Of a stretch of 64,000 nucleotides of DNA, positions 25,243 to 38,132 are shown in pieces (position 1 is the first letter of the stretch; each line of letters opens with the position of its first letter). The position numbers and the translations under genes were made by a program. This DNA is from Lepiota brunneoincarnata (taxonomy: Eukaryota; Basidiomycota; Agaricomycetes; Agaricales; Agaricaceae): NCBI GenBank assembly GCA_023014365.1, contig JAEBUN010000008.1, positions 744,001 through 808,000 on the forward strand. The letters run 5' to 3'. The notes under the pieces were generated by a model. That model had not been told where the DNA came from. It saw only the letters and a list, made by a program, of their open reading frames with translations, and made no database searches.

Positions 25243-26868
25243 ACTGAAAAGGTAGAAACATTCTTGTATTTTTAATATAGATAGAGGGCTTGTTTTCACT
25301 AAGCTTAGCTGAAATTCAATAAGCTTAAGCTAATACAAGTAGTATGAGATAGATAATAAACAGTTTCATCTTTTGGGGTGTTCTGGGGGTGTGTTCTGAC
25401 AATGAAATTCAAGAGAGTATAGTTTTAGAGGTTAACAAACAGCCATTGAAGTTATCTTAGCCATATGGTACAGCAGTGAAAGGACAATTCCTGTCAATTT
25501 AAAGCACAGGGTCTCTAGGTCTCTGTCTCTGTCTCTAGCACTCTGGAACTCTGTAACTCTGTTTTCTGTCTCTATCTCTAGGTTGGTCATCAACTGAAGA
25601 ACCCATACTTAACAATGCACACTAAATGGTCCTCTGAAACCATTCTGAATCATGGCTTGCAGACTTGTGTGTGGAAGCAGGGGTGAGATCTCTTGCTTCT
25701 CCATAAACAAATGTGACCATATTTATATTGTGTAGATACATATGAGAAATAGTAAATATGAAATAGAAAACAATAAGCTTAATCATTACAGGCACTGTAG
25801 AATATTTTAGAAGGTTTAGGTATTATGATCCTTGCTCCTTCTGTATCCAAAGATAACTGGAGAAGGCCTCCAATCACTCTACAAGGTGTCTGAGACAGTT
25901 GGCCTTGCAGAGCTTAGTGGATTGCGCTCAATGAGATAATGAGGGAACATGCCAAGTTAAGGCAGAGAGAGGTTAATGACCACTGTTAACAAGATCAAAG
26001 CTTAAGGCTTTAATCTCTACTTGTACAAACCTTTATATACCTATGAGATATCATATACTTGTTATAGGTTATTGGGTTATTCTACTTGTCCTGTGCAGCC
26101 TTGACCATGATGCACATCCTAGTTGATAGCATCTTACTGCTGTTTCTATCTTACAATGAGTCACTGTCCTTGTTCTCCATTTCACTGCTGTGCAATGTTC
26201 TATCACTTCCCTCTGACTCATAATTCTCTTCTCCCAATCCTATCTCCATGGATCCTTCTCCATTCTTGCTCTCCACTCTTTCAGTGCTTCCATCTGTGCC
26301 AGAGGTTGGATCAGTCAATCCATAGCTATCTCCTTCCTCCTCAGAGTATTCCAGAATATCGTCCAAGGTTATCTCCATCCCTGTATCTCTTGCCAGGTCT
26401 TGCATGGCATTATAGTATTCCTCTTCTTCATCTTCATACTCCTGTGCTTGTAGCTGGTCTGTGGTCTCTTGTACCCATCTTGTAAAGTCAAATACTTGTT
26501 CCAGTTCCTCTCTGTCTGGACTGTTCATAATGTTCAGCAGCATTTCTGCCTCACCCTGGGTTATGGATTTTTCTCTAATTGATGAATGGCAATCCAGCCA
26601 GACATGTTCTGCACACAGCTGCATTATTCTGCATCTATGTGAGTGCGTTAAGCCTCTGGATCAAATATGATTGGAATATACATATAGCAGATGGACAATC
26701 CCTTGATCCATTGTAATTAATCTCAGTTAGGTAGTATGCTGAGGTGCCTAGGACCCACAAAGCACTTGTTAATTATGAGTCTTTGATATTTCTGGGGCTT
26801 GGGGTATTGGTTGTCACCTCCCAGACATTGGACATTCCATTCTGAGGTCTAGTCATCATTATTGTTAT
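25243..26868. repeat. Repeat D copy 1, interrupted by LTR-A copy 2
   Basis: It begins GAAAAGGTAGAAAC, carries a CTCTGTCTCT-rich tract near 25510, and shares its whole course with copies at 35343 and 49009. The A-type LTR sits at 25820-26534. On the right the copy is cut at 26868 by a short LTR-B start (TGTTATCAGAAC). Confidence 0.7.
25820..26534 (-). mobile_element. LTR-A copy 2 (solo, open U3 frame)
   Basis: Inserted in repeat D; the uninterrupted sequence is seen at about 35900 and 49618 (GGAAG then RTTCRGCAGC). The ends are eroded (TATTATGATCC and TTCATAATG), and a rough TTYAG-like duplication is visible. The U3 frame is open for the full acidic protein (minus, stop at 26151), unlike copies 1, 3, 4 and 5. 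Confidence 0.72.
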
Positions 26869-27179
26869 CAGAACTCCACATCAGAAGGACAGTTATGTTT
26901 AGTTTACAGTGGGTCAAAAAACTGTCCCAATGTTTTCACCATCTGGAAAGATCAGCTAATAGTGGACCAAGTTGATTACGTAAATACTTGAGAAAATAGA
27001 CAATAATAATATAGCATATTGAGATCCTGACTCCGTTTAAATCACGTGATTTGTCTGAGAAGTATTGGATCAATTAATGATTTAAAATATTAACTCATTG
27101 GGACAGTTTTTTGACCCTCTGTTATTTTCCTAAAATCTGGTGTTGGACAAGCCAAATCAATACCAAACGAGGGTAAGAA

Positions 27180-27198
27180 CCCGTGCCGTTGGCACGGG
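27180..27198 (-). promoter_or_regulatory. Helitron 3' subterminal hairpin
   Basis: CCCGTGCC-GTT-GGCACGGG forms an 8-bp stem with a 3-nt loop, 12 nt from the element's 3' end. This is the usual Helitron termination hairpin position. Confidence 0.88.
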
Positions 27199-27371
27199 GC
27201 GTGATTATGCTTCAATTCTAAGTCACACGTAAATCCGAGTTTGTAATCCTGAGTACAATTCCAGTTCTATGTACATTACAAATGACTGAACAAACCTAAA
27301 TTAAATGTTCCATGAAAAAGAAAAAGATGAATGTTCCATAAGAGAAGAAAGATAAATGTTTCATGTTCTAA

Positions 27372-30300
27372 CTACAAATCCAGTCCATTGAAAACTTCCT
27401 TGTATACTACATTGGTGGTTCTTTTGGTAATATTTTCTTCAGGAAATACTACTTTAATCCTGTTTGCAGATGTACATCTAGATAGTGCTACATACAATTG
27501 GCCATGTGAAAAAACTGGTGTCTGCAGATTAATTCCAACATGCTTTACTGACTGTCCCTGTGACTTGTTAATGGTCATTGCAAATGCAAGTCGTACTGGA
27601 AATTGCCTGCGTTGGAGTGGGATTGGAAGTGTTTCATCATTTGGCTTTAGTATAATTCTTGGAATTAATACTATTGTCCCTGCATATTTGGCATCTCCAG
27701 TTATAACTTTGCACTGTATTACCCTTCTCCTAATAGCCATTACAACCATTCTTGTCCCATTGCAAAGTCCTTTTGATGCATCCAGGTTTCTTAGAAGCAT
27801 CACAGGAGACCCAACCTTCAGAGCTAACCTTGCAAGTGGTAGTCCACTTGCTCGAAGTGATTGAAGGTACTCTGCTGGATATGGTTGGTAGTCATTCAAG
27901 GTTGGGTTTTCCAGTTGTACTGAGTCTGCACTCATGAGTATATGAGTCTCTCCTGGAAATTTATCAAGAATGGTTTCATTGATATCATCCACCTCATCAT
28001 TCCTTGAAGACAGAATTGTTCTGTCTAAGAAGTACTGGTCAGGCTTGTTGCCCTGTCCAATTTGAGGATAAGTGGAATCAATAAGGCTTTCTATAGAGTT
28101 CTCAGGGCAACACATTTCAGCAGGGATTTCAACAGTCTCAGCATTATCCAGGGTGTTTCCTGCACCTATCCTGAGCAGCCATGCAGCATGTTGCTCTCTT
28201 TCTGGAGTGTTGTCTAATCTCATGTTCTGCCGCAAGTAATATATTGTGACATTATTCCAGAGTGGACTACGAATGATAGAAGCACCAATAATTTCTTGCC
28301 TCAAGCCTCGTGGAACTACTGGCAATGTCTGACGGAAGTCACCACCAAAGACAACTGTAATTCCACCAAAGGGTAAGTTTGTCCGGAATAAGTCTTGTAA
28401 GCAGCGATCAACAGCATGAATTCCATGGCTATGTTGCATTGGAACTTCATCCCAGATAATGATCTTTGTCTGCTGCAATACTGGGAACATATGAGATGTA
28501 CGTGTAATTGGAGATACAGAAGTTTCATCTGCAGGTATTGGAATTTTAAACCTGGAATGAGCAGTTCTGCCTCCCTCAAGTAATAGAGCAGCAATTCCAG
28601 AAGATGCAACGCATAGTGCAATATGACCCCTAGATCTGACTGCAGCAGCAAGAGTATTGCATACAAATGTTTTTCCACATCCACCTGCACTGTGAATAAA
28701 AAATATTTGTCCCAGGTTGTTATCCACAGATTGAATAGCAGCATTATAGACATTGGCTTGTTCTTGATTAAAGAGCTGGGTGTTCCTTACAACCATAGCT
28801 TCCAGCTCAGCACGATTGTAGTTGAGTTGTTCAGCTAAGATAAAGTTGATAGGAATATCATCCCAAATTTCACCAGCTCCAGGACCCTGTGATAGGGGCA
28901 TAGGTGGGAAGTCTTTAAGAGTTTTCCCTGAGCTCATCAGGATTTTATCAAGAAGATGTAAACCATAGTCATATCTTTGCTCAGGTGTAAATACCCGACC
29001 CTGGTAATGGGGAATCTGTTCTAGCCTCCTTGCAAGATCATCACATATAGAGTGCTTGAACCGATCCCAGAGTGCCTCTGGTGAAGATGGATTGCAGTTT
29101 TGTAAAATAACTGCAAACAATGCACGCAATGCAGATCCAGTCTGCATATGACTGGCCTCATCCAAGCACTGGATCCACTCTCTATCGTTTTCTAGAAGTC
29201 CTCTTGCCAAACATGCCTCTCTAAATGTATTATAGACAACTCCATCAAAGGTGCGTAAATATTCAAATGATGTTGCACCTGGGACAGAAGTCAACAGAAG
29301 TCTGAGGTAAAATCTTTCACCCTGTACTGGAGATGCAAAATATATCCTTCCAATTGCAGGATCACCCTGTTGCCTTGGAGACCACTGTTTATTTCCCTTT
29401 TTGTATACCCAAGCTCTTGGAAAGTCCTGATATAGTGTGTTATGTGCATCAGGATAATTCCGATTGGCTTCAAACCAAGCTGTGAGTATAGTTTTGTCCA
29501 GGTTGTCTCTAGCAAGAACTGCTTCTACATGATCATCCTCATTATAGTAGATCAACTGTTGATTAGGCAAGTGGACTGGCAAGCGATAGACTGTTGGTGA
29601 TTCCGCATGCATAGAGAATTCAAATATATGCCAACATGCTTCAATTGGAGAAATATAGCGAGCATCAAGATACTCTTTGATTTCATCCCGCTGCTGATCC
29701 TGATTGGTTGAAAGCTCTAGAGTAGCTCGATCATGACCTTTGTAGATATATTTGTGAATGTACTTGACAGCCTCAACTGAAGCACAGATCTCTACATTAA
29801 TGTGGCATCGATACTTTGAGCTAAGATATGCATTATAAGGTACAACCCATCAGTTATCATATGTAAAACCACCTTTAACAAAAGTACAGCCATTATCAGG
29901 TCTAGCATACTTGGGATAGCCATCTTCCCCATATAGTGTGGCAGGATTGAACTCTTTTGGATACTTCTTGCTACATCTCCCATTTACCATACACTTGGCA
30001 TTTGGGTGGTCATTTCCACAGGGACCATGTAACATCATGGTAGTAACTACATTGTATAGCTCAGGTTCATTAACTGGATCTGGTATCACAGCAGACACAA
30101 TAGAATCAACATGTGCAGCATCCCGGATCTTGTCAGCAGGATCCAGGAATATTAACAGGTGCATGTGTGGTAATCCTCTCTTCTGGAACTCTATGGTATG
30201 GACCATTGCAACTGCTTTTCCAAAGAGACCTTGTTTAATTTCCTTCAGAAGAGCTTCTTTCTTCTGTTCAAAAACTCTAGCAACAATATCAGGTCGGTCT

Positions 30301-32768
30301 GTTACTGTCTGAGGCTTCTGATTATCACTTGAGTCTCTAAACAAAGCTTCCTGAATTTCAGGCCAGTTTGGATTGGCAGTCATAGTCAAGAAGATATCAG
30401 GCTTCCGAAAAGTTCTGCAAATAGCCATAGAATCCTGGAATAACTGATTCATATGACGATCACTTCCAATATGTGTTGAAGGTAAGATTATTCTTCTGCC
30501 ATGATTTTGGAGATTTAGGTTTTCATCTCGGTCACCAATAGCAATATCTCGAAGGCCTTGATAAATATCAGCTCTAATTTGTTTCTGATGAGTTCTAACC
30601 CAATTGAGATTACTCTGTTCAACTGAGGCCCAAGCATCAACAACATATTGTTGGAAGAGTTTACCACCCCAAAATAGTGGAGGCTGAGGATCAGATCGTA
30701 CATGAAATCGATAGGCATAATATGATCGTTGAGTCACAAATTTTGATCTGGTATTGCCTGTTAGTCCAGGATGTGATCTAATTGCAGTATGCCATCCATC
30801 TTCACCATGTGGAAAGAGTAACACATAATGTAAGGAAGAGTAGGAAGGATGGAGGTGACTGATTCTCCGAAGTCCACCACCACTCAGACGTAATATAATA
30901 TCTCTATGATCAGAGCGTTCCTCCAATCCACTGCCAGGAATTACTGCTGCAATATCATCACCTGCAGGAAGATTGTATCTTCTTTGGTCCCGTGATCTAT
31001 CAGCATGTAGCTTGACAAATACTACTGGTTGCCTATTCTCAGGTTGTTGCTGCATAATATCAAATGCACTTTTATACAGATTGATATAGGGATGTACTTG
31101 AGACAACATATCTCCAAGCTCAGCAAGTACAGCACGATCACAAAACCCTTGATTATTTTGGGCTCTGATATCTGCTTGTTGTTGAGAATCATAAATGTAG
31201 ATCTGTGCATATACTGGAGATTGGCCTTCAGCTGGCAAGAGAGCACCTGAGAGGTGGTGAAGTTCACCACTTATTTTAAAGCAGTAAGGACCTGAAGCTC
31301 GTGTAATTGATTCATCAATCTTAGTTCCAAGTGATGTAAATGCAAAGGCAGCATTATATCGTCTGATGTTCCCTCTGAATGAATCAGATTGGGGACTAAT
31401 ACCACACATGTGTCGTCTCAGAGCAGGATGCATTTCCCTGTATGCAGGTAATTGGACTTGTCCTTGAAGGCAACAAACACCAAACTTGATGTTATCTCTG
31501 GTTGATGCTGTAAGTTTTTCAGAGTCAAAGTGAAGAGCTTGACAATATGAACATTGAATGTTCATATGACCCAAGAAATGTGGTTCAATGGGTTCTTGAT
31601 ATAGACGGCGTCCTAGAGGAATAGGATTCTGATCCTGAGCATGATTTCTACGATTTCTACGATTTCTACGGCCCTGAGCAGGATTTCTGTGCTCTGCATT
31701 ATTCTCAGCCCTATTCTCAGCCCTAATATTTTGAGGTTCATTAATTAGAACCTCATGATCATTTCCCTGCTCTTGGACTTGAAATTGCTCAAGATTTATC
31801 CTAGCCTGGTTATCAAGCTCATCAACTTCATTCTGAATGCCCAGATTATCCTCCTGCTGAAGTTCAGCTTGTTGCTCATCTCTCAGCTCTTGGAGAAATC
31901 TATCCAAAATAATCCCCTGCATTTCTGCATCCCTATCTGCCTGATCCTGTATATCCTGTTCCACCCTTTGTGTAAGTACTTGCTCTAGTTGAGCAAGTCT
32001 TTGCTCTTGCTCCAGTTGAGCATGTCTCTGTTCCTGCTCCAACTGAGCAATCCTCTGCTCTCTTGCTCTTTGAGCAACCCTTTGTTCTTCTTCTAGTTGA
32101 GCAACCCTTTGCTGTTGTATTCTTTCTCTTCCCCTCAGTTCCTGCTCAAGCTGTGCTATCCTTGGCCTATCTTGATCATGGGTTATATGTGCTATATGCC
32201 CCCTGTGCAAATTATTGAAAGCAGGATTAGCCTGAACACCTGAGATATTATGCTGTGGTCTCAGTGGTTGTGCAGCTCTACTGCTTCCTCTTCCTCTTCC
32301 CCTTCCTCTACCTCTACCCCTTGCATATGAAGGTATAGGAGGTACATTTCTGGGAATAGGATGCATCACAGGTTGATCATACCCCTCTGGCACAGGAGTT
32401 TCAGGTATGGCAGATAATTGAACATGAGCATTAGATGGGCCAGCAGTAGATGTTGAAGGCCCTGCAATATTGGAAGGACCTGCTACCATAGATGGTGCTA
32501 CTCTACTACCTCTACCCATATCTGCATTCATTACAAATGCTGATTGTAGAGTCTGAACAGATGCTGGATGCTCATCAAATACACCAACAGGTACAGGAAC
32601 TGTATCCCCAAAATTGGGTTGGGAAGGAATAGCAAATAACCCTCGATTTCGGTTATGGCGCTCATCAGGATCTGTCATTTCCAACCGTCCTAACCGGTCT
32701 GCTGACCGGGTTGATTGGCGTAATTGTTCAGGAGTAGTGGGTGGTGAAAGAGGATTCCTATAAATCAC
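27372..32768 (-). pseudogene. Helitron RepHel, one nonsense codon
   Basis: A single frame of 1798 codons is interrupted only by TGA at 29852-29850. Order: a low-complexity, Q/E-rich coiled coil (RIAQLEQ-type repeats near 31980-32150); a zinc-binding block (CSYCQALHF); and Rep with FLTMTANPNWPEIQ and the HUH-type HMH in GLPHMHLLIFL. The two-tyrosine motif KYIHKYIYKG follows near 29738-29767. Last comes a PIF1-like helicase with Walker A GGCGKT, Walker B IIWDEVPM and a C-terminal TINKSQGQS...LYVALSRC. The stop lies between HUH and the tyrosines, in FTYDN-stop-WVVPYN, where the family has arginine, so CGA to TGA is likely. It was otherwise full length and probably active not long ago. Confidence 0.9.
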
Positions 32769-32999
32769 ATCAAGTCAAAAACTAAAACAATAGATATGCT
32801 AGCATATGACTAACATGTTTGTTAATCAACTCTTTAGTTTTAGAGTTTGACAAATGCACTCCAAAATCACACTGTTTTTTTCATTAGCTAACCATATAGT
32901 CACAATGATGAAAGTCCAACTCACAGTATGAGTATGGGCTTTAGCAAGTTGGTATATCACACTTTGGTAGTAGTAGTATGATGTATATCCCCCAGTTGT

Positions 33000-33310
33000 A
33001 GGTCAATCACTGATTCAGTGATATATCACAGTTGTGATGTTTGTTATGGCCCCAGTAATACCCAATAGTGATATATATGACTCAAGAGTAAGCCAATCAC
33101 TAATGAATCACCACTATACTAATGTTTGTGATGGGATAATGAGTCAATCACAACAGTAGTGATGTTTGTGACCGGATAGTAAGTCAATCACAACAGTAAT
33201 GATGTTAGTGATCCCGTCGCAAGCCAACCACCACAGTATCACAATAATAATGATGCCCCTGACCCTTGTAGTGAGCCAATCACAAAAGTAATGATGTATC
33301 ACTGATGTAT
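33000..33310. repeat. Irregular tandem repeats near the Helitron 5' end
   Basis: Degenerate units of roughly 45-50 bp contain AGTCAATCACAACAGTA and GTGATGTTTGTGA. They lie between the RepHel start and the Helitron 5' terminus. Confidence 0.55.
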
Positions 33311-33927
33311 CACAATATAGCAATGACCCTGTGAGTTCGAGTTTCACTCTCCCTCACATGTAAGGAATTTCGGCTTCTTTGGGTCTATTATGTCATTTTG
33401 GACGTGAGGCGTGAAAGTTGGTGTCCACTAATTGACATCCCCTAGGGAAGGGTGTACATCACGACGCTTTTGGAAGATTATCTAATTTTTGATGTACCAT
33501 TGCTGTGGTTCGGCCAATGAGAAATGCTGACATAATTATAGGAAGCTGACCAATTCTGACTAATCCTGACTAATTCTGACTAAGCTTACAAATCGTACAA
33601 ACGGGCTCCACTTAAGGCGGCCTGCCATTCTTTATAGATCAAGTGTGGGGATAACAAAAATTGTCATGTGACCTCTTCTATATCACATGATTATATTGAA
33701 ATCACTTCAACTATCTCTTCTTCTTACCATTATATCATTGAAGTTATATCTTTTACTTAGTGCTCTCAAGTCATTTTTCTTCGTCAGAATGGCTATTCCC
33801 TGCAATAAACTCAGTCCAAACCAGTCTAGGCAAGAGTACTATTGAGCACATTATGAATGAAGTTGATTAAGATGAGGAAAACAATAAAGGAGGACAATCA
33901 TCCATGCTATCTTCTCAGAATAAATAA

Positions 33928-34743
33928 TCAATAATTGACTAAATCACCACTGGGAAGCTGGACAATGCTGTTCAAGCTACCCAATTCATACACTCTATCC
34001 CCCCTACTCCTGCCACACTTCAAACAATCTGAAATATGCTCAAAAAGAACAATTTCTGGTCTGTTGTTAAGACCAAATGACCTCTTCTTAAGAAGCAATA
34101 CTGAACTGCTCACTTCAGATTGCCCACAAGCATAAAGATTGGACAGTGGGAGATTGGAAACAGATATTATGGACAGATAAAACAAAAATCAACAAGCTTA
34201 GGTCATATGGGAAGATGTATAAGGGGGGAAGGACTCTCAGACAAGACTATTATTCTTACTGTTAAGCTTGAAGGTGGTTGTACCATCATGGTATGGCAGG
34301 CTATGGGGTGAAAAGGAGTAGGAATGCTAGTGGAGGTTGAGAGGATCATAGATGTAGAGCAGTACTGTGAGATTTTGGAATATGGGATGGTGAATAGCTT
34401 TGAAACCCCAGAGATGGAGGAGGAGGAGTGGATATTCCAGTGGGACAATGATCCAAAATACAACTCTAAAGGGGCAATAGAGTGGTTTGAAGATAACAAT
34501 ATGTAAGTTCTACTATGGCCAGCACAATCTCCTGACTCCATATCCATTGAACACCTCTGAATATACTTAAAGAACCAGTTGAAGGGATATGAGAAACTAC
34601 CTGAGGGAATACATGAATTATGGGGCAGGTTGGTGGTAAAGTGAAATAGGATTGCTGCAGAAAGATGTCAAAAGCTTATGAAAAGCATGACCAGAAGGCT
34701 CAAGGCAGTTATTAAGGCAAAAGGAGGCAATTCAACATATTAA
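33928..34743 (+). pseudogene. Tc1 transposase relic, copy 1
   Basis: Plus-strand pieces include GEGLSDKTIILTV, GGCTIMVWQAMG, VERIIDVEQYCEILEYGMV, EEEWIFQWDNDPKYNSKGA and a final KAVIKAKGGN. These align to a DDE Tc1 transposase (family: W.DE.K, QQDNDPKH, PDLNPIEHL). In-frame stops interrupt it. The sequence is essentially identical to 57994-58809. Confidence 0.75.
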
Positions 34744-34971
34744 TTAGGTAGATGATAGAGGGTCAAAACCTGTCCCAATGAGTTAATATTTTAAATCATT
34801 AATTGATTCATTACTTCTCGGACGAATCATGTGATTTAAACGGATTCAGGATCCCAATATGCTATATTATTATTGTCTATTTTCCCAAGTATTTACATAA
34901 TCACCTTGGTCCACTATTAGCTGATCTTTCCAAATGGTAAAAATATTGGGACAGTTTTTTGACCCACTATA

Positions 34972-35342
34972 TATACAATGCTTATGGGTGTGTTATCCCA
35001 ATCAACACTTTTGGTGTGTCTGACCAAGGGTGCAGAAGGTATGGTGGCCTGCTCTATGGGGGTGTATTACTGGACAGTGACCAGGTGTGTTGTCAGATAT
35101 GGTTGGCACTTGGATAGTGATAAAGTGTATTGTCTGCCAGTGTGGAAAGGTAGTGACAAGGCATACCAATACCATGGGGTGTTAACAGGGTATATTTGTT
35201 AGTAGCCACGACTATGGGCAATACAAGCCTCATTTTTTGCTGGTAACTATCCTTGTTAGAACCTCAGGACTCTTGATGGTCTCACTATGAGTATATGTTC
35301 CACTATACTCAATTATCTATTGAAACTCCAGAATATAAGAGA
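34972..35342. repeat. Relic similar to 56270-56560
   Basis: GGTGTGTTATCCCAATCAAC and the following CTGACCAAGGGTGCAGA stretch recur at 56330-56560, next to the minus-strand gypsy gag. This is likely a piece of the same element's 5' region. Confidence 0.5.
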
Positions 35343-36595
35343 TTTGATGAAAAGGTGGAAACTTTTGTGGATTTTTAATATAGATAGAGGGCTTTTTTTC
35401 ACTAAGCTTAGCCAAAATTCGATAAGCTTAAGCTAATACAAGTGATATGAGATAGATAATAAACAGTTTCGTCTTTTGGGGTGTTCTGGGGGTGCATTCT
35501 GACAGCAAAATTCAAGAGAGTAGTATTTTAGAGGTTAACAAACAGCCATTGAAGTTATCTTAGCTGTACAGTGCAACAATGAAAGGACAATCCCTGTCAA
35601 TTCACAGCACAGGGTCTCTAGTCTCTGGTCTCTGGTCTCTAAACTCTGTTCTCTGTCTCTGTCTCTGGGTTGGTCGACAACCAAAGAAATCACACTTAAT
35701 GACGTACACTAAGTAGTCCTCTGAAACTGTTCTTGATCATGGCTTGCAGACTTGCATGTGGAAGTGGGGGTGAGACCTCTTGCTTCTCCACAAACAAGTG
35801 TGACCATATTTATATTGTTTAGATACATATGAGAGATAGTAAATATGAAATAGAAAACAATAAGCTTAATTGTTACAGGTACTGCAGAATATTTTGGAAG
35901 ATTCAGCAGCATTTCTACCTTGCCCTGGGTTATGGGTTTTTCTCTGATTGACAAATGGCAATCCAGCCAGATGTGTTCCATGCTCATCTGCATTATTCTG
36001 CATCCACACAAGCGTGTTAAGCCTCCAGATCAATTATGATTGGAATGTATGGCATATGGACAATCCCTTGATCCATTGTAATTAATCTCAGTCAGGCAAT
36101 ATGCCAAGGTGCTGGGACCCACAAAGCACTTAATAATTATGAGTCTTTGATATTTCTAGGGTTTGAGGCATTGGGTGTCACCTCCCAAATGTTGGATGTT
36201 CCGTTCCATGGTCCAGTCATCATTATTGGGCTCACTATGGGTGTAATACACCTGCAACAGCCACTATGTACATTCTTTAGGTTCCAACGAATCCGAGTTC
36301 ATCAGAAAACTGCTTGTAAAGTCCCTTGATGCAACTGGAGTATACTTGATAGGCTATGTAGAGTCCTGAATCCCTCCAGAGAGTATTCTGATACAGCTTG
36401 GTTCACTAAGCTTAGTGATAATGAGCTGGTTTGAACACTTCTGAGGCTTGAATATCTTCATTTCAGTTGAACTGGCTACTATGGGACATAGTACCAATCT
36501 CTATAGAGTTCTTTAATGATATAGCCAATGATTCTATGTAGAGAATCATTCTGGAGTACGGAATTCATGTATAGGTGTGAAATCAGCATATCATC
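35343..36595. repeat. Repeat D copy 2
   Basis: Parallel to 49009-50293: it begins GATGAAAAGGTGGAAAC, has the CTCTGTCTCT tract near 35620-35665, and has the CATTTCTACCTTGCCCTGGG stretch without an LTR-A insertion. Similarity stops at about 36595. Confidence 0.7.
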
Positions 36596-37704
36596 AAGAA
36601 CATGCAGATACCTGTTGGGTGATAGTTACATTACTTGTTGCCTGATTACTATAACAGGAACCCATGAAACCATGACTTCAACTCTAGATTTGAACCAAGT
36701 TTTCCTTTAGAGGTCACCCAGGTACTTAACGAGATAACACAGGGAGTCCAAAAGCTGTGGACACACAGACAAACACTTATACAAAGAGATACAAACTTAC
36801 AAAGTCCACTGGTACCCTAGAATGTTACTATGAGGGTCTGGAATGGAACTAAAATAGATTGGGACTGGTTTTTTGGAAATAATGGAGACTGGCACCCCAT
36901 GATATGGAGCAGATGTCAATGATGAACTTGAGAATGCAGATACAGGGTAGTTAATCTGCCAGCAGGAGGACCAGCACCTATAAGTCTTTCAAGTTCCTGT
37001 AATTGAATATGTTTCTCCATATTTTTGTATATTTCTCAGTATTTGTCACTTTGTACTATGTATAAATTACCAGTGGGTTTGACAAAAAGGGCAGAGAACT
37101 CTTGACCTCGAATTCCTACCTACCTTGTACAGTTTGGTGTGAATATAACAGGTTTGATAAAAGGCTTCTCTCAGATTAGATATTGAGTCACATTGGTTCT
37201 ATTGAACTTGTGATCGAGTGGTTGTTATGGTAATAACTACTATGACTCAGATGATGCATTATGGTAATGTTGATCCCTGGTCAGATTGCAAGTCAGATAT
37301 ATATATATTTGGGCTATGGTAGCCTTCAGAGATCGGCAGTGATCACATTTATTGGATAGTTTGTATGCAGAATACGTAACTATTTGATCTGTCAGTGTTA
37401 GAACATATATGGTACACTTTGGCACCGATTCTCTCCTATCACCTCCAGTGACAAGACACCAAAGACTTTTCTGAGTCTTCTTTAATTAATTGAAACCCCA
37501 CAAATTTGTACAGAGGGTAGTTACGCACCTTGAGAGATTTCTACATGCAACATTTTGAGTTGATACTTAAGCGGTGGACAGTTTATCTATTTGCTCCTTT
37601 TAACTACAAAACCCTTCTATTATTTTGGAGCCCACTGTGAGGGGGTATTAAAGAGACATAAGAATTGAAATTGTGTGTCTATATTTGGACACAGTACTTG
37701 ATTT
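36596..37704. other. Unassigned repeat-type DNA
   Basis: No recognisable gene. A purine run GTGAGGGGGTATTA near 37640 resembles a polypurine tract, but no LTR start follows that I can confirm. Confidence 0.3.
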
Positions 37705-38125
37705 ATGACATCATTTGGAATAAGCTCTAGATTTGGGAAACAGAAAGCTGTACCTAAAGCTTGGATTGATCCAAAAGAAAAAGATCAATGTATTGTGACT
37801 TCAGATCCTGAAGATTCTTTGCAGCCAAGTAAACAGCAGTCAATAACTTCACAAAAAGCCAGTGTTGCACTGCAAAATCATTTCATTTGTGAAATCACTA
37901 GCTAATAAAGTAACTAACTCTCCATTACCAAATAATATCAGTATATGGCCATGGTCAGACACTGGGTGTGAGAGATTTAGAATACTATCTAAAATATGTG
38001 AAGGCAGACATCTCAGAAACAGAACTAGAACCCCCAGACAGGTAAAAGTGATGTTAACTAACTTATTAGTAATAAGGCTATGGAAGAATGACTCTGGTAT
38101 GAATGTACCTGAGCATTGTATCTGA
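37705..38125 (+). pseudogene. Fragment of the recurrent unknown ORF
   Basis: On the plus strand SLANKVTNSPLPNNISIWPW through LWKNDSGMNVP is shared, with few changes, with the 310-aa frame at 49996-50928. It breaks off at 38112 where the E-type LTR sequence begins. Confidence 0.55.
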
Positions 38126-38132
38126 TACCATG

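Larger units (their letters stand above)
27168..33638 (-). mobile_element. Helitron, 6.47 kb, complete ends
   Basis: Read on the minus strand it starts TCTATAAAGAATGG at 33638, directly after a host A. It ends in a GC-rich hairpin plus TTCTTACCCTCG at 27168, directly before a host T. A-T target insertion with a 5' TC is canonical; the 3' end CTCG departs from CTRR. The uninterrupted target is seen in the Tc1 copy at about 57704 (ACCAAA then TCAAGTG), which fixes both ends. It carries the RepHel gene. Confidence 0.9.
26907..34969 (+). mobile_element. Tc1/mariner copy 1, split by a Helitron
   Basis: The left end is TA-CAGTGGGTCAAAAAACTG at 26905 and the right end is TTTTTTGACCCACT(A)-TA at 34969. 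Terminal inverted repeats are about 215 bp. Removing the Helitron (27168-33638) leaves 1592 bp, against 1588 bp for the copy at 57444-59031. Transposase remnants are on the plus strand in the right part. Confidence 0.85.
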
